Source: Rhizobium sp. BK602
Lineage (GTDB): Bacteria > Pseudomonadota > Alphaproteobacteria > Rhizobiales > Rhizobiaceae
Direction: 5' to 3'
Assembly: GCF_014195095.1 (NCBI RefSeq)
Contig: NZ_JACIBC010000001.1
Location: forward strand, 868,001-932,000
Length of the DNA stretch: 64,000 nucleotides
The position numbers and the translations under genes were made by a program. Shown here piece after piece: positions 48,871 through 58,530 of this stretch (within the stretch, counting starts at the first letter, position 1; each line of letters opens with the position of its first letter). The notes beneath the pieces are model-generated. The model was not told the origin of the DNA, did not search any database, and saw only the letters and a program-made list of their open reading frames with translations.

Positions 48871-49311
48871 GGCTTCCCCCTTCATGCGCCTCGCAGGTTT
48901 GCGCTCTTCGGCCCTTCAATTCAAGACGAAAGCGCGGCGGCTAAAAAGAGCCGAATCGCATGCGGACGGTTTTTCCTGCCTCGGATGCGTCAACCGGACG
49001 AAACCAGCCCTGGAAGAAGGCATGACAGCGGCGCCACGAGTACGACGAAGCTCACCGAGGCTATTCGGCGTTCCGCCACAAGCTGTTTGCCTCCACCCAT
49101 GGCATGCCCTTGCTTTTCCTGTAAATAATTAGGCCTCGGCACGGAAATACCGACAACCAACACAGGTCCGGGACCTGTTCTGTTCCCATTTATTTGATCG
49201 GCTTATACCACATTCACGAAAATTTAAGGGCTTGCGGAACACATATGGAACATATAGTGTCCGTTCTGCATTTGTTTCACGACACATTCTTGATTCTGGG
49301 GTTCCAAGACG
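48871..49311. other. Intergenic region between the VOC gene and lexA
   Basis: This 441-base region between divergent genes has no supported coding frame. It contains the lexA operator described separately (49237-49251), a second imperfect half-site pair (49263-49277) and presumably both promoters. An 87-codon open frame at 48869-49132 has atypical composition and no start signal, and is not called. Confidence 0.5.
49237..49251 (+). promoter_or_regulatory. LexA operator (SOS box GAAC-N7-GAAC)
   Basis: GAAC-ACATATG-GAAC is a perfect match to the direct-repeat SOS box of alphaproteobacteria. It lies 61 bases before the lexA start codon. A second, imperfect copy on the opposite orientation (GTTC-N7-GTTT) follows at 49263-49277. 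LexA autoregulation is the obvious reading. Confidence 0.85.
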
Positions 49312-50034
49312 ATGTTGACGCGCAAGCAGCAGGAACTGCTTCTCTTCATTCACGAGCGGATGAAGGAGTCCGGTGTTCCGCCATCTTTCGATGAAATGAA
49401 GGATGCGCTCGACCTTGCGTCCAAGTCCGGCATCCACCGGCTGATCACCGCTCTGGAAGAGCGCGGCTTCATCCGCCGCCTGCCGAACAGGGCGAGAGCG
49501 CTGGAAGTCATCAAGCTGCCGGAAGCCTACAGTCCGAGCCTGCAGCCGCGCCGCGGCTTCTCCCCGAGCGTCATCGAAGGCAGCCTCGGCAAGCCGCAAC
49601 CGGTGCAGCCGCCCGCGCCGGCCAAGCCGGCTAACGAAGACAATAGCAGCTCCGTTTCGGTCCCGGTCATGGGCCGAATAGCAGCCGGCGTTCCGATCTC
49701 GGCCATCCAGAACAATACCCACGACATTACCGTGCCTGCCGACATGCTCGGCTCGGGCGAACATTATGCGCTCGAGGTCAAGGGCGACTCGATGATCGAT
49801 GCCGGCATCTTCGACGGCGACACCGTGATCATCCGCAATGCCACCACAGCCAATCCGGGCGATATCGTCGTCGCACTCGTCGACGATGAGGAGGCCACGT
49901 TGAAGCGCTTCCGCCGCAAGGGTGCGTCCATCGCACTGGAAGCGGCCAATCCGGCTTACGAGACCCGTATCTTCGGGCCGGATCGGGTCAAGGTGCAGGG
50001 CAAGCTCGTCGGCCTCATTCGCCGTTATCACTGA
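49312..50034 (+). CDS. lexA: SOS repressor LexA
   Basis: The 240-residue repressor/peptidase S24 has an N-terminal winged HTH ([21 protein letters not shown]), an Ala125-Gly126 self-cleavage site (in [10 protein letters not shown]), catalytic Ser160 (KGDSMIDAG) and catalytic Lys198 (ATLKRFRR). A ~30-residue proline-rich linker separates the domains. ATG 49312. Its last 20 bases overlap the 3' end of convergent comEC. Confidence 0.97.
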   Translation: MLTRKQQELLLFIHERMKESGVPPSFDEMKDALDLASKSGIHRLITALEERGFIRRLPNRARALEVIKLPEAYSPSLQPRRGFSPSVIEGSLGKPQPVQPPAPAKPANEDNSSSVSVPVMGRIAAGVPISAIQNNTHDITVPADMLGSGEHYALEVKGDSMIDAGIFDGDTVIIRNATTANPGDIVVALVDDEEATLKRFRRKGASIALEAANPAYETRIFGPDRVKVQGKLVGLIRRYH

Positions 50035-52474
50035 CCGGCGACATTGGGGTGGCCGGCACTGTGAACGTGCCGGTTCGCCAATCATAGGCGCGATGCAGGT
50101 TCCAGGGGCGCGCCAGATTTTCAAACGCTGCGCGGATTGTCGGCTTGTCGCTGTTGAGGTTCATCTCGATCGATCCCGTTTGGCGCAGTGTCGCTCCCGT
50201 GAACAGCTTGGCGCCGGAGCGGCAGCGATCGAGGCGCAGCCGGACAGGCGTCACGACAATATTGGCGGTCTCGCAGGCGGATGGGAGATAGGCGGCATCC
50301 TCGATGATGACGAGCATGTCGCCGTTGTCGAGCATCGCCACGCACCATGCCCGCTTCTGGCAGGCGAACCCGCCCTCCCCCGCCTGATCCAGCGCCGCAT
50401 CCATCGCCTTGCGGACCGTATCTTGCTCTCCGGCATTCAGCCGCCGGTTTCTGTCCGATTTGCCGATCTGGGGAAGCTGGCTGTCGGATGGCAGCATGAC
50501 CGGCATGCGATGATCCGTCAGCGCCAGTGCCCTTTGCCATTGCTCGAAGATGAAATCGGGCAGCCTCTCCCGGTTGGTGGCCAATGCGCCATCGCGCACC
50601 AGCGCGACCATCGTGCCATCCTCGGAGATTATCAGATCTGGCCTGCGGACGCCGGAACCAAGCGCGGCCGCCGCGACGGAGCCGAGAAGCAGCAGAACGC
50701 CGACATGACGTATCCCTGTCCGCAACAAGGTCATCACCAGGAAACCGGCAATGAATGTCGGCATCAGCCAGGCCGGCTGTCGACCGAAGGTAATGTCGCC
50801 GTCCCAGCCAGCCACCGTCCTGGCGATGACGATGACGATCTCCAGTCCCTCTCCGGTGACTTTCCAGAAGGGAGCATCAAGTCCAAACGGCATTAGCAGC
50901 ATCGCGAGCATGCCGAATGGCATGACGATGAAGGATACGACCGGCATGGCCGCCAGATTGGCGGCGAGGCCATATGTCGCCAGACGGTGAAAATGCTCGA
51001 TCGAGAAGATTGCCGTCGAGGCGCCGCCGATGAAGGAGGTCGACAATACGCCACCGAAGAAGCGGGAGATGAAGAGCAGCGGCCTTAGCAGCTTGAACCG
51101 AGAAAGGACATGCTCGCGATGCCGCCGCCGCTTCCAAAGCGAGTATCCCGACACCAATGCCAGCGTCGCGGCATAGGACATTTGAAAGCTCGGCCCAAGC
51201 GCCTGCGACGGCGACAGGACGAGAATGACGATCGCCGACAGCGCGACGTTGCGCAGACTGATCGACGGTCGGTCGAAGAGCACGGCCACCAACATGATCG
51301 CCATCATGATGAAGGCTCGTTCTGCGGACACGCCGAAACCGGAAATGAGATAATAGGCCGTGACCGTCACCAGCGCACCGAAGGCTGCGATCTTCTTGGT
51401 CGGCCAAGCCTGGGCAACGCCGGAAAACAGGCTGAGGAAGTAGCGCAGCCCGACGTAGAAGATGCCTGCCGACAGCGCCATGTTCAGACCGGAAATCGCG
51501 ATGATGTGCGTCAGGCCGGCGGTACGCAGCGCTTCGGTCGTTTCCGTCGAGATCGCGCGTCTCTCATCGGTGACAAGGGCCGCGGCAAAGGCGCCGGTGT
51601 CGCCGGGCAGCGTCCTCCTGATTCTATCACCTATGCCGTTGCGCAGGCCGGCAAGCCAGATATCGGCCTTGTCGACGATCGATCCCTCGGCATTGTCTCC
51701 GGCCGGAGATATCAGCGTCGGCGTTCCATAGGCGAATCCATTCGCGCCGATGCCATTGAAATAGGAGGCGAAAGCGAAATCGTTGAGACCGGGCAAGGCA
51801 GGCCCGGCCGGCGGCGTCAGGCGCGCCCTGCCCTGAATGCGATCGCCAAGATCGAAAGGCGCGGATTGCTTGCGCACGAAGATCGTAACGCGCTCGGGCG
51901 GCCGGCGAATGGCCGGTTTCTCGGTTGCGTCCACCCTGACGACATAACGCCAGCGCCCATTGTCATAGGATTCACGCCGCTCGACCCGGCCCGTCACCGT
52001 GGTCGTCACCGGCGAATCGAGCATGACGGTCGATGCGCGCCATGCTTCGCATTGCGCCAGAGCCATACCGAAGCAGGTCAGCATGCCCGCAAGCAGAAGA
52101 TGCCGCAGCCAGGGCCCGGCATGCTGCTTGAAAAAGAAGGCGGCTGCGAAAACCAGCAAAGCGACGGCAACTGTTTGCGGCGGTGGGTCAGCCCCGGCCC
52201 CAAACCACAGGATGGAGCCCAAACCCATATAGACCGGCGCGAAGAGCAGCGCCCGTCCGTGGCCCGCCTCCTCGGTGACGAGCAGCAGAAAGCCGTTCCA
52301 ACTCCGGGTAGCCGCCAGGCGCAGGCGCGTTGCGAGCCTGGCCTGATCCTGCGTCCGCAACGGTGAGAGGGGCATGGCAGTCGCGACGGCAACCGCGAGA
52401 TCATGGTCACGCACGGCGACCTCGGCGCGATCGCGGCCGTCTACCTGCCGATCAGGTGCCTCTAAATTAGGCAT
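50015..52474 (-). CDS. ComEC/Rec2-family DNA uptake channel protein
   Basis: The 819-residue membrane protein has a DUF4131 region (membrane helices near residues 65-120, then an OB-like domain around 130-250) and a Competence domain of ~9 helices ([45 protein letters not shown]). There is no C-terminal metallo-beta-lactamase domain; the last ~200 residues are a soluble tail. Members without it are common in alphaproteobacteria and may not mediate competence. ATG 52474 is preferred over a GTG five codons upstream. Confidence 0.9.
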   Translation of the reverse strand: MPNLEAPDRQVDGRDRAEVAVRDHDLAVAVATAMPLSPLRTQDQARLATRLRLAATRSWNGFLLLVTEEAGHGRALLFAPVYMGLGSILWFGAGADPPPQTVAVALLVFAAAFFFKQHAGPWLRHLLLAGMLTCFGMALAQCEAWRASTVMLDSPVTTTVTGRVERRESYDNGRWRYVVRVDATEKPAIRRPPERVTIFVRKQSAPFDLGDRIQGRARLTPPAGPALPGLNDFAFASYFNGIGANGFAYGTPTLISPAGDNAEGSIVDKADIWLAGLRNGIGDRIRRTLPGDTGAFAAALVTDERRAISTETTEALRTAGLTHIIAISGLNMALSAGIFYVGLRYFLSLFSGVAQAWPTKKIAAFGALVTVTAYYLISGFGVSAERAFIMMAIMLVAVLFDRPSISLRNVALSAIVILVLSPSQALGPSFQMSYAATLALVSGYSLWKRRRHREHVLSRFKLLRPLLFISRFFGGVLSTSFIGGASTAIFSIEHFHRLATYGLAANLAAMPVVSFIVMPFGMLAMLLMPFGLDAPFWKVTGEGLEIVIVIARTVAGWDGDITFGRQPAWLMPTFIAGFLVMTLLRTGIRHVGVLLLLGSVAAAALGSGVRRPDLIISEDGTMVALVRDGALATNRERLPDFIFEQWQRALALTDHRMPVMLPSDSQLPQIGKSDRNRRLNAGEQDTVRKAMDAALDQAGEGGFACQKRAWCVAMLDNGDMLVIIEDAAYLPSACETANIVVTPVRLRLDRCRSGAKLFTGATLRQTGSIEMNLNSDKPTIRAAFENLARPWNLHRAYDWRTGTFTVPATPMSPVSDNGE

Positions 52475-52656
52475 GCGCCCCGCGCCCACGCAAAACTACA
52501 GCTATAACGAGATTTCTGCCGTCACCGTCAGGTGAATTCAACCAAAATCGCACGCCAAACGGATAAAATGCCTGCCCACCCAGGGAAGCGCAGCAATTTC
52601 ATCTACCGCAGTGCCCAAAAGTTGATACTGCAATGCACAAATAGCTGTAAGGATAA

Positions 52657-52684
52657 CTTGGCATTAGGCTCTGGATCATATAGC
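52657..52684 (+). promoter_or_regulatory. Possible gltA promoter
   Basis: CTTGGC (52657-52662) and TATAGC (52679-52684), spaced by 16 bases, resemble the rhizobial housekeeping promoter (CTTGAC/CTATAT) in the 279-base gap upstream of gltA. Apart from this and the Shine-Dalgarno GGAGG at 52743-52747 I see nothing else in the gap. Confidence 0.35.
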
Positions 52685-52753
52685 TAATCCCTAGTCGCTT
52701 AACCTTTTGGCGCTTTTTATGGCGTCAATCCCGCCAAATCTTGGAGGATCAGC

Positions 52754-54043
52754 ATGACGGAACAAAGCGCGAAACTAACTTGGGGCGAAAAGACGGTGGA
52801 CTTGCCGGTAAAATCCGGAACCATCGGCCCAAGTGTCATTGATATTGGTGCCCTTTATAAGAACACCTCCACTTTCACTTACGATCCTGGTTTCACCTCG
52901 ACCGCATCGTGCGAGTCCAGCATCACCTATATCGATGGCGACGAAGGCGTTCTGCTGCATCGCGGCTATCCGATCGATCAGCTGGCCGAACACGGCGATT
53001 TCCTCGAAGTCTGCTACCTCCTTCTCTATGGCGAACTGCCGACGGCAGCGCAGAAGAAGGATTTCGACTATCGTGTCACGCATCACACCATGGTGCACGA
53101 GCAGATGTCGCGCTTCTTCACCGGCTTCCGCCGTGATGCGCATCCGATGGCCGTCATGTGCGGCTGCGTGGGCGCCCTGTCGGCCTTCTATCACGACTCG
53201 ACCGACATCACTGATCCGCACCAACGCATGGTCGCAAGCCTGCGCATGATCGCGAAGATGCCGACGCTCGCCGCCATGGCCTACAAATACCATATCGGCC
53301 AGCCCTTCGTTTACCCGAAGAACGATCTCGACTATGCGTCGAACTTCCTGCGCATGTGCTTTGCCGTTCCTTGCGAGGACTATGTGGTCAATCCGGTGCT
53401 CGCCCGCGCCATGGACCGCATCTTCATCCTGCATGCCGACCACGAGCAGAATGCTTCGACCTCCACGGTTCGTCTGGCAGGCTCTTCCGGCGCCAATCCG
53501 TTTGCCTGTATCGCGGCGGGCATTGCCTGCCTCTGGGGCCCGGCACATGGCGGCGCCAACGAAGCTGCGCTGAACATGCTGAACGAAATCGGCACGGTCG
53601 ATCGCATTCCGGAATTCATCGCCCGCGCCAAGGACAAGAACGATCCGTTCCGCCTGATGGGCTTCGGTCACCGCGTCTACAAGAACTACGATCCGCGCGC
53701 CAAGATCATGCAGAAAACCGCGCACGAAGTTCTCGGCGAACTCGGCATCAAGGACGATCCGCTGCTCGACATCGCGATCGAACTGGAGCGCATCGCTCTG
53801 ACCGATGAATATTTCATCGAGAAGAAGCTCTATCCGAACGTCGACTTCTATTCCGGCATCACGCTGAAGGCTCTTGGCTTCCCCACGACCATGTTCACCG
53901 TGCTGTTCGCGCTTGCCCGCACGGTCGGCTGGATCGCCCAGTGGAACGAGATGATCGAAGATCCGCAGCAGCGCATCGGCCGTCCGCGCCAGCTCTATAC
54001 CGGCGAACCGCCGCGCAACTACGTTCCGGTTTCCAAGCGCTAA
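52754..54043 (+). CDS. gltA: Citrate synthase
   Basis: The 429-residue type II (hexameric) citrate synthase condenses oxaloacetate and acetyl-CoA. Motifs are the substrate-binding histidines in [15 protein letters not shown] and [14 protein letters not shown], and the catalytic aspartate in [15 protein letters not shown] precedes ATG 52754. A strong terminator follows 18 bases after the stop. Confidence 0.97.
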   Translation: MTEQSAKLTWGEKTVDLPVKSGTIGPSVIDIGALYKNTSTFTYDPGFTSTASCESSITYIDGDEGVLLHRGYPIDQLAEHGDFLEVCYLLLYGELPTAAQKKDFDYRVTHHTMVHEQMSRFFTGFRRDAHPMAVMCGCVGALSAFYHDSTDITDPHQRMVASLRMIAKMPTLAAMAYKYHIGQPFVYPKNDLDYASNFLRMCFAVPCEDYVVNPVLARAMDRIFILHADHEQNASTSTVRLAGSSGANPFACIAAGIACLWGPAHGGANEAALNMLNEIGTVDRIPEFIARAKDKNDPFRLMGFGHRVYKNYDPRAKIMQKTAHEVLGELGIKDDPLLDIAIELERIALTDEYFIEKKLYPNVDFYSGITLKALGFPTTMFTVLFALARTVGWIAQWNEMIEDPQQRIGRPRQLYTGEPPRNYVPVSKR

Positions 54044-54061
54044 GCCGAACCGCAGAACAAC

Positions 54062-54093
54062 AAAAAACCCGGTCAGAAATGGCCGGGTTTTTT
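54062..54093. terminator. Bidirectional terminator between gltA and lpxB, sharing lpxB codons
   Basis: A perfect 11-bp inverted repeat AAAAAACCCGG / CCGGGTTTTTT with a 10-base loop acts on both strands. The lpxB stop codon (54073-54075) is in the loop and its last codons (Lys-Lys-Pro-Gly) form one arm of the stem. Confidence 0.88.
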
Positions 54094-55254
54094 GTTGGCG
54101 AGAACATCGAGAAGGATCACGGCCGCTTTTTCCCCGGGCGGCTCCTCTGTCTGCATGCGCTGCCAGACGAGATCATAGCCCTGCAGCATGGCCGACCGCT
54201 CCGGCGTATCGCTGGCCAGGCGCTCGATCATACGCGCCAGCATGCCGGGCCGCAGCACATCATTGATCAGCTCCGGCACGACGGCATAATCCGCGATCAG
54301 GTTCGGGAGAGCGGCCGTCCAGATCTTGATACGCGACAGCACGAAGCGGGCGAGCCATTCCGTCTTATAGGTCGAGACCACGGGAACGCCGGCAAGGCCA
54401 AGCTCAAGAATCACCGTACCCGAAGCGGCCATTGCCGCATCCGCTTCCGCAAATGCCAGCCATTTCGCCTCCTGGCCGACCACAACAGCCGGCTTGATGC
54501 TCCAGCTTTCAAGAAGGGAACGCACCAATGCCTCCTGCCGCGGGACGGTGGGCAGTATGAAGCGAACGCGATCGTTTCGCCGGCTAAGCTCGATCGCTGC
54601 CTGTTCGAAGACCGGCAAAAGCTGGCGAATTTCGGAGCCTCTCGAACCGGGTAGCAGCAGGATCGCCTTGTCACCAAGCGGTGTATTCATCGAGCGCAGC
54701 GCACGCTCACGGCGTGTCTTGAGCAGGCTGGGGTCCACCGTCAGGCGATGGCCGACATAGGTCGTCGCCGGCCCTGTCAATCGTTGCATCGCCGCCGGTT
54801 CGAACGGCAGGATAGCCAGCACATGATCGACATAGGCAAGCATCTTCCGGGCGCGGTATTCTTTCCACGCCCAGACGCTGGGACAGACATAATCGACGAT
54901 CGGCAGGTCCGGCAGGGCCGCCCGCACCTTCCTGGCGACACGATGGGTGAAATCCGGGCTGTCGATGATCAGCAGCACATCCGGCCTGGCCGCGATGATG
55001 GCATTCGCCGTCTGCCTGATGCGGGCAAGCAGCTTCGGCAGCCGCTTGATCACCTGCGAAAAGCCCATGATCGACAATTCGGAATAATCGAACAGCGATT
55101 GCAGGCCCTGCGCCTCCAGCGCCTCGCCGCCGACACCGACCAGCTCGATCGGACCGTCATGACGGCGCTTCAATGCCGCCACGAGATCACCACCGAGCAG
55201 ATCGCCCGAGACTTCACCGGCAATGACGGCGAGTTTCAACGGTTTCCCGCTCAC
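54073..55254 (-). CDS. lpxB: Lipid-A-disaccharide synthase
   Basis: The 393-residue GT-B glycosyltransferase joins UDP-diacylglucosamine and lipid X. It has AGEVSGDLLGG near the N-terminus, GVGGEALEAQGLQSLF, DYVCPSVWAWKEYRA, LLPGSRGSEI and PVVSTYKTEW. It starts at a GTG that overlaps the lpxI stop by 4 bases. The terminal codons form part of the terminator. Confidence 0.96.
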   Translation of the reverse strand: MSGKPLKLAVIAGEVSGDLLGGDLVAALKRRHDGPIELVGVGGEALEAQGLQSLFDYSELSIMGFSQVIKRLPKLLARIRQTANAIIAARPDVLLIIDSPDFTHRVARKVRAALPDLPIVDYVCPSVWAWKEYRARKMLAYVDHVLAILPFEPAAMQRLTGPATTYVGHRLTVDPSLLKTRRERALRSMNTPLGDKAILLLPGSRGSEIRQLLPVFEQAAIELSRRNDRVRFILPTVPRQEALVRSLLESWSIKPAVVVGQEAKWLAFAEADAAMAASGTVILELGLAGVPVVSTYKTEWLARFVLSRIKIWTAALPNLIADYAVVPELINDVLRPGMLARMIERLASDTPERSAMLQGYDLVWQRMQTEEPPGEKAAVILLDVLANKKPGHF

Positions 55255-56132
55255 ATGAACCCCTCCGCGGCGAGACCCCGGTCGATGCCGCAGACAAAAA
55301 TACCCGCGTCATCGGCAGCCGCGATCACCGCATCCCGATCCAGCACCAATGCCCTGCCCGCCTCTACCGCGACCCCGGCAAGGCCAGCCTTCTTGGCATT
55401 CAAGACAGTGGAAACACCGATCGACGGCAGATCGGCGCGCACATCCTGCTGCGGCTTGCAAAGCTTGACCAGAACGCCGCGCCGGCGCGTCGAGATGCGC
55501 CTTTCCGCACGCAGGCCAGCGACGCGCTCGATCATCTGGTCCGTGCCCTCGGCGCCTTCGAGCGCCACGACGCGGCCGCCGACGCTGACAGCACCCTGGC
55601 CGACATCCAGCAATCCCAGGGCATCGGCGGCCTTGGCACCTTGTGCAATGTCGCGGAAATCTTCTTTCGACGGTGATAGGCGGCCAAGCGGCCCGGTGGT
55701 CGCCAGCAGGTCCGGCGCGATCTCGTGGGCGCCGACGACGCGCACGCCTCCGGCCTCGATCAGCCGGATGACCATCTGCAAGACGGCATTGTCACCGCCG
55801 GACAGAAGCGTGCGGATAGTCGAGGGCAATTGCCTGATCACCCGCCAGGTCGGATGCACCTCGCGCCAGGGCGGACGGCGCGCAACACCGCCCGACATGA
55901 CGACCCGGTCGACACCATAGCGGCGGAACATGGCTTCGAGGCCGGCAAAATTGCCGACGCCGAGATTGGCATGATCGAAAGCGGACCAATCGCGGTCCGC
56001 CTCATCCGTCAATGCGATAATGACGGGATTTTCGCCAGCCTGGCGGGCAGCCTCGGCCACATAGGCCGGCAAGAATCCGCTGCCTGCGATGATCGCCAGC
56101 CGACCCCTGTCGGTCTGACCGTTCGCGGCCAC
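55251..56132 (-). CDS. lpxI: UDP-2,3-diacylglucosamine pyrophosphatase LpxI
   Basis: The 293-residue DUF1009-type enzyme hydrolyses UDP-diacylglucosamine to lipid X, replacing LpxH in alphaproteobacteria. It has LAIIAGSGFLPAYVAEAA, GGVARRP, SGGDNAVLQMVI, the catalytic acidic core VGGRVVALEGAEGTDQM and the terminal ADDAGIFVCGID. GTG 56132 lies 1 base after the lpxA stop with AAGGG 6 bases upstream; earlier ATGs would run through lpxA. Confidence 0.94.
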   Translation of the reverse strand: MAANGQTDRGRLAIIAGSGFLPAYVAEAARQAGENPVIIALTDEADRDWSAFDHANLGVGNFAGLEAMFRRYGVDRVVMSGGVARRPPWREVHPTWRVIRQLPSTIRTLLSGGDNAVLQMVIRLIEAGGVRVVGAHEIAPDLLATTGPLGRLSPSKEDFRDIAQGAKAADALGLLDVGQGAVSVGGRVVALEGAEGTDQMIERVAGLRAERRISTRRRGVLVKLCKPQQDVRADLPSIGVSTVLNAKKAGLAGVAVEAGRALVLDRDAVIAAADDAGIFVCGIDRGLAAEGFM

Positions 56133-56133
56133 C

Positions 56134-56949
56134 TCAGCCCTTACCGCGATTGGGCGAGGACAGCGCGCGATCGCTATCGGCAGCGATGAAATCGAGGATT
56201 TCCATCGCTTCCTTGCAATCGGCATATTCGCTGCGGATCGCGGCCGCATTGTCGCGGATCGAACCTTCGCCTTCGAAAATGCTCTTATAGGCGCGGCGAA
56301 CCCGATGGATGACCGAGCGTTCGATGCCAGCACGGGTCATGCCGACAATGTTCAGGCCGGATAGGACGCCCGGATTTCCATTCAGCATGCCATAGGGAAT
56401 GACATCGTAACTCGCGGCCGAGAGGCCGCCGATGAAGGCCTGCCGGCCGATGCGGGTGAACTGATGCACCGCGCAGCCGCCGCCGAGAATGGCGCGGTCC
56501 TCAACGGTGACATGTCCGGCCAGCATGACATTGTTCGACATGATGACATTGTTGCCGACGCGGCAATCATGGGCGACATGGGAATTGGCGAGGAACAGAT
56601 TGTTATTGCCGACGATCGTCTTGCCGCCGTAATCGGCCGTACCGGTATTGATCGTCACGCCTTCACGGATCGTGCAGTTCTCGCCGACATCCAGTGTCGT
56701 CTCCTCGCCGGCATGATGCACGCTCTGAGGATCACCGCCAACGACGGCCATGGGGAAAATCTTCGTGCCCTTGCCGATCGTCGTCCGGCCGGTCACGACC
56801 GCATGCGTCAACAGCTGGACGGAATCATGCAGCACGACCTTGGGACCGACATGGCAGAACGGACCAACGACAACATTCTCGCCGATGACCGCCCCGTCTT
56901 CGACAACCGCGAGCTTATGAATGCGCGCGCTTTTTGCAATGCTGCTCAT
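56134..56949 (-). CDS. lpxA: UDP-N-acetylglucosamine acyltransferase
   Basis: The 271-residue left-handed beta-helix acyltransferase starts lipid A synthesis. Hexapeptide repeats fill the first ~190 residues ([40 protein letters not shown] with the catalytic His region), then a helical C-terminal domain. ATG 56949 follows AGGACTAGG and lies 2 bases after the fabZ stop. Confidence 0.97.
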   Translation of the reverse strand: MSSIAKSARIHKLAVVEDGAVIGENVVVGPFCHVGPKVVLHDSVQLLTHAVVTGRTTIGKGTKIFPMAVVGGDPQSVHHAGEETTLDVGENCTIREGVTINTGTADYGGKTIVGNNNLFLANSHVAHDCRVGNNVIMSNNVMLAGHVTVEDRAILGGGCAVHQFTRIGRQAFIGGLSAASYDVIPYGMLNGNPGVLSGLNIVGMTRAGIERSVIHRVRRAYKSIFEGEGSIRDNAAAIRSEYADCKEAMEILDFIAADSDRALSSPNRGKG

Positions 56950-56951
56950 GC

Positions 56952-57419
56952 CTAGTCCTGATCCTTCCGTACGATCATCGCACCGATATCGGCCTCGGCG
57001 ACCACCGAACCGTCGACCTTGGCGTCGCAATGGAATTTCCAGATCGTGCCGCGCTGCTTCTGCTTGACGACATGGAACTCCACGCGGTCACCGGGAACGA
57101 CCGGTTTGCGGAAACGGGCATTGTCGATCGTCATGAAATAGACGAGGTTGCCGCCAATGCCGTCCTTGCGGGCGCAGATTGCGCCTGCCGTCTGCGCCAT
57201 GCCCTCGATCAGAAGCACGCCCGGCATGATCGGCGATTCCGGGAAATGCCCGGTGAACTGCGGCTCGTTGGCCGTGACGTTCTTGATGCCGATGGCGGAA
57301 TTGTCGCTATCGATCTCGATGATCCTGTCGACCATCAGGAAGGGATAACGATGCGGCAAAAGCTTCATAATCTCGATAATGTCAGCCGACGACAGCGACG
57401 TCTTGGCGTCTTCAGTCAT
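56952..57419 (-). CDS. fabZ: 3-hydroxyacyl-ACP dehydratase
   Basis: The 155-residue hot-dog fold dehydratase acts in fatty acid elongation. The catalytic His and Glu are in [12 protein letters not shown] and [15 protein letters not shown] 57419 (MTEDAKTSL) overlaps the lpxD stop by 8 bases; a GTG three codons earlier is possible. It balances fatty acid and lipid A flux within the lpx operon. Confidence 0.96.
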   Translation of the reverse strand: MTEDAKTSLSSADIIEIMKLLPHRYPFLMVDRIIEIDSDNSAIGIKNVTANEPQFTGHFPESPIMPGVLLIEGMAQTAGAICARKDGIGGNLVYFMTIDNARFRKPVVPGDRVEFHVVKQKQRGTIWKFHCDAKVDGSVVAEADIGAMIVRKDQD

Positions 57420-58479
57420 GCTCCGCACTCCCGTCCTTCTTTTCTCTGGCTCCTGACCGCTTTGCGATCTCCGCCGACTCTCTCAGAAAATCCCACAAGG
57501 GCCGCGCGGGAAGACCCGCATAGCGCTCACCCGCCGGGATACTGTTCATAACACCGCTCTTGGCGCCGATCTGAACACCATCGCCGATATGGATATGGCC
57601 GTTCAAGCCCGCCTGACCACCGATCTGCACACCATCGCCGATCACCGTGCTGCCGGCGATGCCGACCTGGCTGACGATCGCGCAATGACGCCCGATGCGG
57701 ACGTTATGTCCGATCTGCACCTGATTGTCGATCTTGGTGCCCTCGCCGATTACGGTATCGTCCATGGTGCCGCGATCGATGGTCGTATTGGCGCCGATCT
57801 CGACATTGTCCTGGATGATGACGCGACCGATCTGCACGATCTTGATCATGCCGCGCGGTCCCGGCGCATAGCCGAATCCGTCCTGGCCGATCCGGGTGCC
57901 ATTATGAATGATGACACCATTGCCAAGATAGGAGCAGAGGATGCTGGCGCCGCCGCCGATCGTGCAATTGCGGCCGATCTTGACGCCGGGTCCGATCATG
58001 GCATTAGCGCCGATGCGCGTCCCCTCGCCGATCTCGGCACCCGGTCCGACCACGGCACCCGGCTCGACGCCGACATTGGGCTCAAGCCTGGCCGTCGGAT
58101 CGACGAAGGCAGCCGGTGAGATCACCGCCGGCGTCGAGGTCAGCGCGACCGGGCGCATGGCCTGCGGATGCAGCAAGGCGCCGGTCAACGCGAAATCGGT
58201 ATGCGGCTTCTTGGACAGAAGAACGGGGATGTGGTCGGGCACGAAAGACTTCAGCGCCGGCAGGCAGATAATCGCCGAAGCCCGACAGGTCTCCAGCTCG
58301 GCACGATTCTTTCGGGAAAGAATGTAGCAGATATCGCCTTCGCCAGCCCGATAGACCGGCGCGATGGACTTGATGATGACGCCGGCAAAGGCCTCATCAG
58401 CAAGCACCGCCCCAAGATGCTCGGCCAGCGCACTAAGGCTGACACCATCATGGGGCGGGAAAAAACCAATATGTTCCAT
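57412..58479 (-). CDS. lpxD: UDP-3-O-acyl-glucosamine N-acyltransferase
   Basis: The 355-residue protein has an N-terminal uridine-binding domain, a hexapeptide-repeat beta-helix ([33 protein letters not shown] with the catalytic His) and a C-terminal extension. It adds the second acyl chain to the lipid A precursor. ATG 58479 ([13 protein letters not shown]) is preferred over a TTG nine codons upstream. Confidence 0.96.
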   Translation of the reverse strand: MEHIGFFPPHDGVSLSALAEHLGAVLADEAFAGVIIKSIAPVYRAGEGDICYILSRKNRAELETCRASAIICLPALKSFVPDHIPVLLSKKPHTDFALTGALLHPQAMRPVALTSTPAVISPAAFVDPTARLEPNVGVEPGAVVGPGAEIGEGTRIGANAMIGPGVKIGRNCTIGGGASILCSYLGNGVIIHNGTRIGQDGFGYAPGPRGMIKIVQIGRVIIQDNVEIGANTTIDRGTMDDTVIGEGTKIDNQVQIGHNVRIGRHCAIVSQVGIAGSTVIGDGVQIGGQAGLNGHIHIGDGVQIGAKSGVMNSIPAGERYAGLPARPLWDFLRESAEIAKRSGAREKKDGSAEHD

Positions 58480-58530
58480 AAGCACCAGCTCCAGAACGGT
58501 GTTCAAGCCCGCAGTTCTGGGCTGCCGATA

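Noticed and set aside
48869..49132. 87-codon plus-strand open frame upstream of lexA
   Set aside because: No ribosome binding site, no recognisable domain, unusual composition; probably chance.
55251..56333. LpxI start at ATG 56333 giving 360 residues
   Set aside because: The extra 67 residues are out-of-frame lpxA; GTG 56132 with a good Shine-Dalgarno gives the family length.
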